NCBI GenBank assembly: GCA_030272585.1
Contig: BSYQ01000002.1
Coordinates: forward strand, 8,432,001-8,496,000
Source of the DNA: Bryopsis sp. KO-2023
Lineage: Eukaryota; Chlorophyta; Ulvophyceae; Bryopsidales; Bryopsidaceae
Direction: 5' to 3'
Length of the DNA: 64,000 bases
Position numbers and translations under genes: made by a program. This document shows positions 13,137 to 25,800 of this stretch, in pieces. Each line of letters begins with the position of its first letter. Position 1 is the stretch's first letter. The notes under the pieces are model-generated. The model ran no database searches. It saw nothing but the letters and a program-made list of their open reading frames with translations, and had not been told where the DNA came from.

Positions 13137-13730
13137 ACCGCAATAGAGTGTCTCGAGTGCTGTAAATGTCTATATGTGCAGTATGTCCGTCATATCTGTT
13201 ACAACGGAGTCCATCACCTCCCTCTCACAAAAAAAAAGATAAAGGACAGGTAGCCACACCCGGGTGTTTCTTTTCAACACATTTACAATCTGACAGTTTT
13301 TCCGCTGGGTTCTTTGGTGCCAAAGCTTTTAGGACTACGTAGCCCAATTGGGTGTTCCACTACAATTGAGAAAAGCAGCAAGAAGAATCGAATCGTGGTA
13401 TTGTCTAAAAAACAAGTGGACAACGTGGTCACACTTTTATGAATCTTACAGGGAGTCTGTTTTCGTCTTCTTCATTCTTCGAATTTTTACAACTGGAAAC
13501 TATTCCCTGTTTTAAATAGAGCAGTGAACGGAGCGACGCACGTCACCACAGGTGCCTTGTCATTTCCGCTTACCTACGGGGCATCGTCGGGCTCTACCCC
13601 CTTGTACAATTTTTTGCTTGTCCTGATCGGGTTCCGAAACGTATGCCTGTTTAAAGCGCAGCGAGCGAGAAGAAAAGAAGTTCGAAGGGGAAAACTTGTT
13701 TAGGTCTATCCCAAGAAGTAGCCCGTGAAG

Positions 13731-13812
13731 ATGGGTTCGGCATTCGCCAAGCCCTTCAATCGCCTCGCAAGCAAAAAAAAGATACGAATCCTTATGGTGA
13801 GAATCCAGGGTT

Positions 13813-13873
<61 letters not shown>

Positions 13874-16800
13874 GTTTTCTTTGGGCTTCTTGTTTTTCGA
13901 ATGGTCTCCATTTTTTCCTATTCTACACCTTCTGTTCTGTCGAGTTTTTTGTTTTTTCGTTGCAATTGAGCGTATAGGAAAAACAATAAACGAATTGTTT
14001 GGGCTTTTGTTTTTGGCACAAGAATAGACCGGTCTCGACGCTGCTGGTAAAACCACAATTGTTTACAAGTTAAAGTTGGGCGAGATAGTGACGACGGTCC
14101 CAACCATTGGTGAGTGCTTCTGGATAGATTCTCTTGTTTTGGTTTCTTGGTCGCTTGTAGCAGGGAAGCTGTTGATAACATTGTGGTGCAAATGTTTCGC
14201 AGGGTTCGCCGTCGAAAGCGTTCAATACAAAAACGTCAGCCTCAGTGCGTGTGATGTTCCTTCACTTGTCCATCTATTGGTGAGGCGTTACTGTCAAGAC
14301 TCCCAGGGCCTGATCTTCGTGGTGGAAAGCAACGATCGCGACCGTATCGGTGATGCAAGGGATGAGCTTTGGAAGCTATTGAACGCGGTTCGTGGGTTTG
14401 TCTGACGACATTTTCGCGATCTTTTTCCTTTTGGTTTGGATTCTTCCCTGCTGTGGGTGAATGCTTCTCTATGCATTATTATGGTTATGTTATTCACCCT
14501 TTTCGATTCTAAATACGAATAATTTTTTGGAGTAATTGTCTGGAACATGGTTGCGATAGGGGCGAGTGGCCCGTCAGGCAATATGTAGTTCACTACGAGA
14601 ACAGCCTGCCTGTACGATATAAAATTTTCTATCGTACGATACAAATTTCAGATTTTTGTTGGTTTTGTATCGTACGATGAAAACAACCTCGCGCAACTGT
14701 ATGGTACGATACAAACTGCAGGAACAAACTGCTCTTGCAGTACAAAACACTTGGCGCAATGTGTTCCTTCGCCCAACCCTAACCACGATATTTCACGAGC
14801 CCGCCGACTTCTGGCAGCGCAAGTCTCTCAAGATGTCGCCACTGGATTGGGGGGCTTTTTGCGCAACCGGCAAACTTGCAAGGTTGATTTGGATATGTTG
14901 TTGAGAGTTCTAAAACAAAACAAAATGGACGACGAAGACGAAAAAAGTTGGCACGGTTCAAACGCAGACCCCCGAACAAGTCTGGTGGAACAAATATCAC
15001 GGACAAGATCTTTCAAGGGGAGAACGCGAAAAGGAGGAACCGGCACGAAGCGGCAGTGACGCATGACCTCTGAAGCACTACGTCGAGAGGAGGGATGGGA
15101 TTATGGCGCTGGGGCACTGCCTACGTGCCTACGTGCTGCTACGTGCTGTGGCGGGGGTTCGTTGGACGATGCAAACGGTGACAGGACGCTAGAACCAAGT
15201 AAGGCTGGATTGAACCCCAGAAAATAAAGTAGATCGGGGAGTCTGGTGCTGAGCAATCGCACTGCCCACTGTGTGTCATAAGCAGGTGGTTGTCACTTCA
15301 AAAAAAGTCGTGCTCTCTTCTTCTCTCTTCTTTTTTTTGCTGGGCTAGAAAACAGAGGCCTCCTGTTGAGCCACAACTGAATGAAAACTGGAATGAAAAT
15401 GAAAATATTGTTGGAATTATAACTGGCGGAAGTGCCATGTATGTCACAAGTATGGAAGTAACAATTCCCCAACGAGAAGAAACCCTCAATCAACAGGATT
15501 TCCACCGCTGTTGTGCGTAAACAAAATCATGTGTTGAAATCATGGATAGAGCCTCTCTCGGATCAACCTTTGCCCAACGTTTCAGTGAGAACCACTGTTG
15601 CAAACCGTTTGAGGAAATTGGCAATTGATACAAGATATCAGAAAATGAGGGAGTACCTGAGAAATTCTGGTGTGAGCAGCCACGTGTGGTCTTTGAGTCA
15701 GATGTCAGCTGAGACGAGGGAGAATCCAGACAGGGAGGAAACGCTACCAGGAGATCGAATGCGGATGTGGCTTATACAGGTGCTACAGAGCACTCACGTT
15801 ACGAAAATTACCCAATTCGTACCCAAAACTACCCGCGGACTACCCGTTTTTTAATGGCATGAATTGGGTAATTTTGGGTATATTTGGGTATACCCCAGTT
15901 GGGTATTCTATGGGTATGCATTGGGTATATTTGGGTACGATCTGGGTAGTTGTTGGAGTTGCGTGGTACGGATCGGGTAGTACCCAAACGATACCCAAAG
16001 TTGCTGGGTATGAATTGGGTAGTACCCAACAAGTGCCCAAACATCTGGGGTATAATATGGGTAGTACCGGATCCATACCCACACCAAAACGGGTATGATC
16101 TGGGTAGTACCCAAACGATACCTGGAGGTGTTGGGTACTTATTGGGTACTACCCAAACAATACCCAAAGTTGGTGGGTATGAAGTGGGTACTACCCAACA
16201 AGTGCCCAAACATCTGGGGTATAATATGGGTAGTACCCGATCCATACCCACACCAAAACGGGTACGAACTGGGTAGTACCCAAACAATACCCGGAGGTGT
16301 TGGGTACTTATTGGGTACTACCCAAATAATACCCAAAGTTGGTGGGTATGAAGTGGGTACTACCCAACAAGTGCCCAAACATCTGGGGTATAATATGGGC
16401 AGTACCCGATCCATACCCACACCAAAACGGGTACGAACTGGGTAGTACCCAGACGATACCCGGAGGTGTTGGGTACTTATTGGGTACTACCCAAATAATA
16501 CCCAAAGTTGGTGGGTATGAAGTGGGTACTACCCAACAAGTGCCCAAACATCTGGGGTATAATATGGGCAGTACCCGATCCATACCCACACCAAAACGGG
16601 TACGAACTGGGTAGTACCCAGACGATACCCGGAGGTGTTGGGTACTTATTGGGTACTACCCAGTTCGTACCCGTTTTGGTGTGGGTATGGATCGGGTACT
16701 GCCCATATTATACCCCAGATGTTTGGGCACTTGTTGGGTAGTACCCACTTCATACCTGTTTTGGTGTGGGTACGAACTGGGTACTACCCAGTTTGCACCC

Positions 16801-19800
16801 AGTTGATGTGGGTATGGATTGGGTACTGCCCAATTCGTACCTGTTTCGTTGTGGGTATGGATCGGGTAGTACCCAAAAAGTACCCGTATGTAACCGTGTA
16901 TGCATCCTGGGTACGTCTTGGGTACACTTTGGGTAGTCACCCGCAATCAATTTCCTAATCTTACAAATTAGGAAAAATTCGGGTGGTGACTGGTTCACCC
17001 CTAATATATGCCCATAACACCAAAAACAGCAAATAAAACATTTACAAGAGCAATTGTTCCTTCATCCACAACCACCCCTCAACCTGAAGTGCACGGAAGT
17101 CCAAAAATTTATGCACACCAGAAACAAGAACAATATCCACATTCACATGCATTACAACTCTCTTTGCAAGACTCCAACAGTTGCTTTTGGTCGCATGCGG
17201 CTTCCTTCTTCAATTTTGCTATCTTGGACAGGTGTTGCTTCGTAATGTAGCGATTTTCGCTTCGTCCAGCTCGGTGATTTTGGTGGCTGCATCTTGTTGC
17301 GGTGCTTGGTTAGGAGCAATTACAGGAGTTGGAGGCAAAAATCCTCCACCTGGACAAACAAAACTTGATCAAATTAGCAAAAGAAATTAAATAAAGTTCT
17401 GCAATAAAGTTCTTGGATCAATAAAAACGAATTCTAATTGTTATTCCAACGATGCTGATCAATTGATTCTACAACCAAAGATGAAATGGACATTCGCTTA
17501 AAAGCAAAACTGCTGAATATAACAACTCCACACAAGGAACAGGTCTGAGGAAAAATGAAACAAAACTTGGTGCTGGTGTAAATAACAAGCATCGCCCACC
17601 TGCACAACATTGTCGTCAGATCGTGGTCAGTTTTGCTCTCTTTGGGCTTGTTACTATCTTGAAACTGAATTTTTCTATCGCTCACGGATATCTGTCCAGT
17701 GGTGTCGTGCTGCACCTGTGATTGGAGCCTTCCCCCATTTTTCTGCTGTGGTGTAGCACCACAACACCCTTCACGAAAAAAGTCGGCCGCTCTTGAATTA
17801 GTCTACCTCGGGCAACGACTGGAGGAGCATTTTCCCCTGTTCGGTATACACACACAAGCCATCCACTCAACAGTGGGATGAACAATCGTTGACATGCTCT
17901 TGGTAAGCTATTCTATCTCGCGACCTATTCATCGATGACCTAGGTCAGATATCCCACCTGCTGGTTTCGTGTGAGATTGCGTTGCACTCGTCGATCTCAT
18001 CGCAGATATCTAAGCAAGCCCTTAAAGTCACCGAGCTTTCTAGCGAGAGAATCCATCCTGGATTCGCTGCTCCCAGGCGAGCACCCGCAGTAATGTATTG
18101 ATTGCCATTGCCGCTCAGGACGGCTCAGGACCACGTCAAACGAACGAACTTCATCTGAAAGATTACACAAAAAGTTGGAACAAGACACAGGTTGCCAGCG
18201 TTTGTACCCCCGACAAATATTTTCATGTGCCCTCACATACCCACCAGGAACGCAGTTTTGAACTTTGTCCTTCGACTTCAATTCATCGACTGGGCCTTGT
18301 GATCCTGGAACAATGACATCTGTCCAGGTAGTGTCCTCAGTACTCACTCTAATCTTGGTGTGTTTATCAATGGCGAACTCCCAGAGCCCGATCCCTGAAA
18401 AAGTGTTTCACGCATGTCAGACACGACGTGTCTGACACGCACACGAGGAGGACAACCAGACGTTTCCAGTTCACTGATGAGGAAACAAATTATCGACTGA
18501 GTATTTGTGCAGACCTGTACACACCTTTCAACGGTCCCCTTACTGCTCTTTGTTGAGCAAAAGTATCGTAAATGTCTTGGAGAGAACGGATCCCTCTCAG
18601 CTACGCGCCCTAGCGGGCTATCTGTAGCGATTTTGCCGAATTCTTCAACAACCAAGGGCTTCCCAAGGCCTTTTGTATCATTGATGTGTTCTGCGATCCA
18701 GTTTCGTTGGAACTCCAGTGTGGGCACCTGTCCGGAAAGGAAATAGTTGAACCATCACAACAGAGCGGGACACCAACCGGCCATTGGCGAACAGCAATAT
18801 GATGCAAAAGAGACGACGCCTGTGTTGCATATATGCTCGATGTTCACAGAAACAAGAATAGGAAATAGGAGATGTGGCATAAAATGTTGAATATGAAGCA
18901 TGATCCACTTGACGTACCCCTCTGTTATCGACCCACAAGTGAATGGCTGCGAAGTCGATCGTTTCTGGTTCGTGGTTTCAGATGAAGTCCTGCCCCGATC
19001 GCCCACGCCTGTTCATCATATCAAGACGATGTATATCCGATACCGTACCTCCATTTCACAGCAAACAAATAGACAGTTGTTAAAACAAGGTATGCACCTG
19101 CACTTGATCAGCGCAGTCGGGTGCGCACTGGGACTCAACAGGGTTGAAAATATCGCAATCACAGCGAGGATCGTTGATAAGATTCCACGCCAATATCGTA
19201 TCGTCTTCCTTGTACTTCTGCCGTTCAGTGAATTCACTCGATTGGTGATGAACCTTCATTTTCCAGATGTCGGCATGAGTGATCAAATGCAGTGTTACAC
19301 TGGGTTCTAAACGATCGAAGAAACCAAAAAAATGGCAAAAGCAACAGAGTTCTCATGAAACAACATAAAAAAAGATGAGAAAAACAAGATTCGAATTTCG
19401 AGGTATGATTTGTGGCTTTCAAGAAACAAAAAAACTGCAATTGCACAATTTTTTATTGACATTACCATTGCTGCGACGATGAGTTCCTTTCGTGGTGTTG
19501 CAAAGTTCACTCAAAGCAGCTGCCATTGTGTACTCATCAGCATCGGAAGGGAGGTCACGAAGCAGAGCGGAGGGATTGCCAACCAAACTCCACAATCAAA
19601 GCTCCACAATCAAAGCTCTGTACCCCACCGACGGTCACGATGCAAGTCGCCACTGCTGTTCTTATTTCGAAACCTTCCGGTGGCTGAGACTGGCAGACCA
19701 TGATCCATCCTGGCGGGTGGCAGCATTGCTACTTGTGGTAGCGTCCAAAGCTTGTACGTCCTATCGCAAGCGCGACTCTGGAGCGGTGCGGGCCAGCTAC

Positions 19801-22800
19801 GAGAACAGAAAGTTGATTGCCGTCGAACACCAACACTGAAATTAGAGATCTTCGCCAAGGATAATGAGTCCCTCCTGCGTAATGAGTCCGTCATGTGGCT
19901 TCTGCGCCGCAATCCACACCAAAATCCCACTGGATTCGCTCACCAACGCCTCCCTGCAACCACTGCCGCAATGTCCCTCCTGGCTCCCTCTAGAACCGTC
20001 ACAGTCCACTTCGTTCCTTGCAATGCTTTCGCCAAACTCTCTGTCCGTGAAGAGCAAAGGTTGACAGTGTCGTCCAGAACGACAGAGGGAGATTTTTTAT
20101 CCGCCCTAAGGAATATGTTCGACTCTGAGAGCTTGATGATCCATGAAGAGGTCGCGGAATGCACTGATGGAGATGATCGTGCTGCATGCCAGAATCAAAG
20201 TCCATGCCGGTGATGAATTCCTCCTCTAGTTATATTGACATCAATGTGATGGCAAATGCTGTATTGTCGATTCAACACAGCATTTGCCATCACATTGATG
20301 TCAATATAACTATATAACTATAACCAATTTCAGTGGTTGGAAGTTGCGATTGTGTTCTCGAAGAATGATGTGGATGATGTCCAAGAAATTGCTTGATTTG
20401 AAACACTTGTAGAATTAATAAATACAGATTGGATTATAATCCAATCTAAAGAGATAATTATCTCTTGTGTTGTGGAACTTGATGCGATGTAAGCCCAGTG
20501 CAAATACTAGCCCTGTTGCAAATAGTAGTCCCCTATCCTTGACGCGGTGCAATGCTATAAGCCCGGGCTTCTATTCAGCAACTTACGGTATAGCATTCAT
20601 TTTATGTTGGGAGGGGGATTGCAGTGCATGACACAAAGGAAATTTTGTAATTCTATAAAAAATCTGCAAATAAAGAGAACCACTCTGTAAATTCTTGACC
20701 CAAGACATGCTTCTCTACACCCCTATTTGTAGTGATTTTGCCCTGTCTACACTTCTCCAATCCGACCCAGATCCCCGATTCTCCTATCCCAGAATTCTGG
20801 CCACAGCCCTCATCATCTCCATCTCTAGTTCCACCCATATCCCCCGATTCTGCTGGCCTAGGAAACTTGCTTGGCCCTCGCTAACCCCATCACTAATTTT
20901 AATTTTCAAAAGATCGATTGGTGGTGCTGGGACTCGAACCCAAGGTACCCTTAACCACCCTAGGAAACATAACCCATAAATCCCTGCAGAAAATCACACA
21001 AACTGTTTGTTCATTATCAAAAACGGAAATTTTTAATAATAATTTTTTATTACTGATCCTTTCTGATTATGAACAATTTTATCACAGGCCACCGACAGAA
21101 TTTTTCCGGATGTTGCACATGCTGATTGATGATGATGAAAACTATTCGAAGGATCCTACGGATCTAGTAGGATGGGACGTTGGGAAGTTGGAGAAACATG
21201 GGGAAAAGTGGTTCGTCCGTGTTGATATTTCTAAATTCGGAAGAGCGAAAGCTGAAGAGAAAGGGAAACTCCCTGACAATGTGACCACCATAATAAATAA
21301 CGCACTAAGTGCTAATCAGCACATATTGCGAGTGCACAAAAACGGTGCAAAGTTCACCTATATGGGGATTTCTCACCTTGAGAGCTACAGCAGCGCGACT
21401 ATCCCAGCCCTGACAGGAGCTGTAGCATCTGCACTTCACAGGGCAGGCCACAGTGATCTCTTCCCCACCCCCTCCCAGGACCTGAAAAAATTTGTCACCA
21501 AGTAAGTCCCTGTTGGATCAACCAGCAAATTTAAAATAGAATAAAGAAAAAAACCTGTTGAATCGGCCAGAAAATCTGAAATAGAATTATAAAAACAACT
21601 GCAGTCAATAAAACAACTGAAAAACAACAGGCGCATATTTTAGAGGGAAAAGATTTGTCCCACTTCAAACCAGTGAGAAACTAGCAAGAACAGCTGTAGG
21701 CATAAACTAAAGCTCCTGCAGGGATTTGCGCATATTACGAGGGACAGAGAACTGCTTGGATGATAGGCACTGAGAATATTCTGATTGCAGGAAACTTACG
21801 AGGAATGTTGTCAACGGGGACCAACACATGCGTGCCTGGAATGAGAAGGTTTTGCCTTACCTGGAGAAAGGCAAACTCCCGCCCACATGGAAACAATTCA
21901 CAAAAATCTGTCAAAATGGATACGAAGAGATAGAAGGCAGTGCGGTTGGGGTTGAGGAGGGAGGCAAGAAAGGTCGTAAGAGAGCAAAAAAACAAAAAAA
22001 ATTACACTTGGAGGAATCCGATGATGATATTGTGGCATGATTATTTTACTCCATTTTTGACACTTTTTTGGAACTGCCCTTTAAGTTCCCAGTTTCATTT
22101 TAACAAATCTGCCATGTTCTCAAGCTCTGCTGCTGAAGGGTCTGTAACAGCTGTTGGCTATTTGAAATAGTCCATTGTGTGGGAGAGCACAGCAATTGAC
22201 AACATCATGGAAGCACCTTTTCTATAAGGAATAAAGTCTGCATTGCTGAAGGCTCACAATGGAAATATTCAGGAACAGGAAAGAGCTGTTCCCTGTCCAG
22301 ATATTATCATATATATATATTATGCTGAATTCACACGCTCCAACCTGGATCCATGCATCATCCATCCATCCATCCATCCATCCATCCATCCATCCCACTT
22401 TCTCCCCCCCAACTCCCTTCTCTCTTTGAAGAGTCGTCCTATTTGTTTCACTCCGTTTCAACGTCCCGCTCACTTCCAGACCATAGTGGCGTGAGAGTAA
22501 CGAGGTTTCGGCAACCCGTGTCGCGTGAGCATCGTTCTCCTGGTGTTTGATTTTGGAAACAACGGTTTGAAGTGACGTGCGGTGAAGTGAGTTCTGCCGC
22601 AAAACCAACAACCTCCCAAGCGATCAATTCTTAGTATTACCGTGAACGTGCTTCTGGCTGCTTGTTCCTTAGCAGGGTGCTGGTAGCCACGTCGGAAACC
22701 ACGCATCACTCTCATGACAGACTAATATTGTCTTCAACGATTTACAATCCGTTCCCTTGAACCGCTGGGTTGATGTGCCCCCTGCTGCACACGTTGGCAA

Positions 22801-25800
22801 CCAACATGGGGTTTTGGGTGTTAAAATTATATTCTTGGCCAGGTGGGTGCGGAAAGAATACTGTGCTAGATGATGCCTCTTGAGCTTTGGGGCTGACGCT
22901 GATCACTATCATTTGCATTCTTAAATTGAGTCAAAGACTGGTGAGACAAATCTTGCCTGATGACAAAATAACATTTGTAACATATTTTTTACACATCGTA
23001 TGTGCAGCACATGCAGTGTGTTGCAAAACCTCTTGGAGGTTGCAGCATCAAATGTATATATATTTTCCTTGCTTGTATGGTGTTGTAGAAAAATGTGGAT
23101 ATCGAAGAACAGATCTTTAGCGTTGGCGGATTGATGGATTATGGAAAGGGGCAGCGGGCTAGATTTGGACATTGCTAGGTTTAATATTTCTGAGCCATCC
23201 TGTGGATCCTCATTCACAAACAAAACCTTCCAGTTACAGCTTCCCCTTTTCTTTTTCACTCTTCTCAAAAATCAACCCTTTCTTTCTTTTCCTCGTCTGT
23301 GGAGCTTCCTTTTCTGTCCCTTCACCTTTTCGAAATGTTGAAAAATCTCATGAAATAAAAAACATTTGCATCATTGGGAGGAAAAGCAGCGACAAGTTTG
23401 TTGAAGATACAATCGGCAAGCACTGGATAACTCCTCCATTGGACTTGAGCTTTCGACCTACAGGCAAGTAAGAACATCCTCAAGAATTATCTTGACAAGA
23501 TTTTGAATCAGAATATGGGTTAATTTTCACTCCCACTACCTCAACAGCTCATCTCCTTGGGCGCTCCTCAGTGGCTGGTGTATATCACAAATCGCCAATC
23601 TCAAGGGAGGCACATCAACTTGCCAATGTTGAACTCTGACCAACTCAATGACCTTGCCCACATAGGACATGCACCTTCCAGATCCAGCGATAAACTGAGT
23701 TTCAATCCAAAAGTTGGATCTGGTGCGAGTTCGTTGGTATCTGGTGGTGGATACGTATTCCCTGTTGCATTCGCCACGAGTGTACAAGACTACTGTGTAC
23801 GTGTGTACTTCTCCTTCCTTCCATACTTGGTCCAATCCTTCTGGCATGTTCACATTTTGTGCAATGTACTGTTCCACTGATGATATTATGGATTGATATG
23901 AAGGATCTCTCCTTGTCAACACTTTTCCCTTGCCCATAAACACTGAATTGGAGCCTTCTTCCCGGCAATCGTACAAACCATGCACATCAACTACAGAAGA
24001 AGGCCTACCCAGCTTGGTATCCTCCTCAGGTGCCCATCTCCTTATTGCCCGTTCCATGAGCAATAGATTTGCATACGTCTTCTCCGGCGCTTCTGAAGCC
24101 TGGCGTCTCACACTCCTTTTGAACCGAGCCATCAACCGTTCCACGCAAAACTCCATATCCTTGCTTGGATGCCCACGGGCAATCTCCTGCTTTTCAAGCC
24201 TTTCCGACAAAGTTAAGTCAGTTGTATTAACGGTGGATGATAGCAACAATCCTCATACCTGACAATTTTTATTCCAAAAGGTTTGCCTACAGGAGTGTGT
24301 CGTGGAGATCATAGGAGGGGGGGGGGGTGAGAAAAAGGACCCCCCCCCAAAGAAAGTGATTTCTGGAATGGGAGATTATATGTTGCAATATATATTTTTG
24401 CATTAGTACAATATTTTTTTGAGGGGGAATATTTATGTTGTGGCTTTATTTGGTCATCTGGCTCAGCAAAAACAGTACCTGCACACAAGGATGTGTAGGT
24501 TATAAGTACACATGCTTGCTGGAAAATCATGCTCTTCAATCAGTTCTCCAAACTTTTTGAGATGAGTTGCTGCATGCCGAATATTGTCTCGTGTATAATT
24601 CGTGGGTGCGTCTCCTCGCATGTAGTATAATACACTGCCTCTCAAGTGAGCCCACATATCACACAGCGGTGGAGAAAAGATGCCCTGCAAGATGTAAAGA
24701 CTGAAGGTTTCCACGAAGTGGAACCAATCCTCCATTCGGTATCCACCTCTGCAAAAGAAAAACAAACCTGAATTGCTCTCCAATGTGTAACCAGAAATAT
24801 CAGCGATGTTTATAGATTGTTTCAAGGTTTTGCCTCAGTAAATAAACCTATTTTGTTGGCAGGAGTTAGGGTAAGCAAACCAAAGAAAGGAAATAAAGGT
24901 TAATATATTGGTTTAGATCAATTTTCAACCATAGATCAGAGAATGAGGTTGCCAGTTGCATACTTTCAGCAACAGTGAAAGTATGTTTCCCAAGATCAGT
25001 AAAATAGCTTTGTTCGGGTTTGATCCACCACATGTAAGGACACCTCTTGTCACACATGTTGTCAACCACAAACACAACCACACAACCCAAACCCAAACCC
25101 AAACCCAAACCCAAACCCAAACCCAAACCCAAACGAACAAACACAAACAAACACATTTATATTGGAGTGGAGTAAATCTGAAGTGAAAGTTCGCACCGAT
25201 ATTTCAAGATGCACTTGTAAGCACGGCCGAACTCTGATGTTAACACCAAATCCTCTTGTCTTGATTTCATGGTTCTTCTTTGCTCTAACGTGACAACATG
25301 AGGAGGACACGTTTCACTCCTCCCCGTTGGTTGCAACACATAGTTCATGAAGTTAGCCACTACTCCATACAAGAGAGCATGTGCTATAGGTAGCACCCAT
25401 ATGTTTGTGTACGAAACATATGGAATAGTCTCCGGAATAACACTCACTCCCTTACACCCTTGCACTTGTGGATCGCCTCCGTGGTCTCGGACGAGCGTGG
25501 CGCGATCCATGTGTTGCTTGTCTGTTAATTGCAATGCATCATCTCCAACCGACGCATAAACTTGATGTCCTTCATCTCTTGATCTACGTTGATGAGATGC
25601 AAAAGAGTGATTAGTAAAAGAGTTAACGCCGGTAAAATACCGTGGTTTAGAGTGCTTTATCGATAAGGTGAATAGCCTTAGGCGGTGGGGTTAAGGGTTC
25701 GATTCCCTTGGAGTGCAAAGGTGATGGTGGTAGTGTGTGGTATGAGTGTTTGTGTGAATGTACAACCACAGCGGCCTACTCAAGTGTAAACTGATTCGCG

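Noticed and set aside
14656-15059. Frames after ARF exon 3 as the ARF C-terminus
   Set aside because: They contain neither the NKxD motif nor the C-terminal helix pattern. The true C-terminal exons are at 30916 and 31435.
15829-16958. Many overlapping open frames rich in W, V, G, Y, P and T on both strands in the left array, and likewise at 28332-29222
   Set aside because: They follow from translating GGGTA/TACCC repeats, restart with the repeat period and are open on both strands, so they are not genes.
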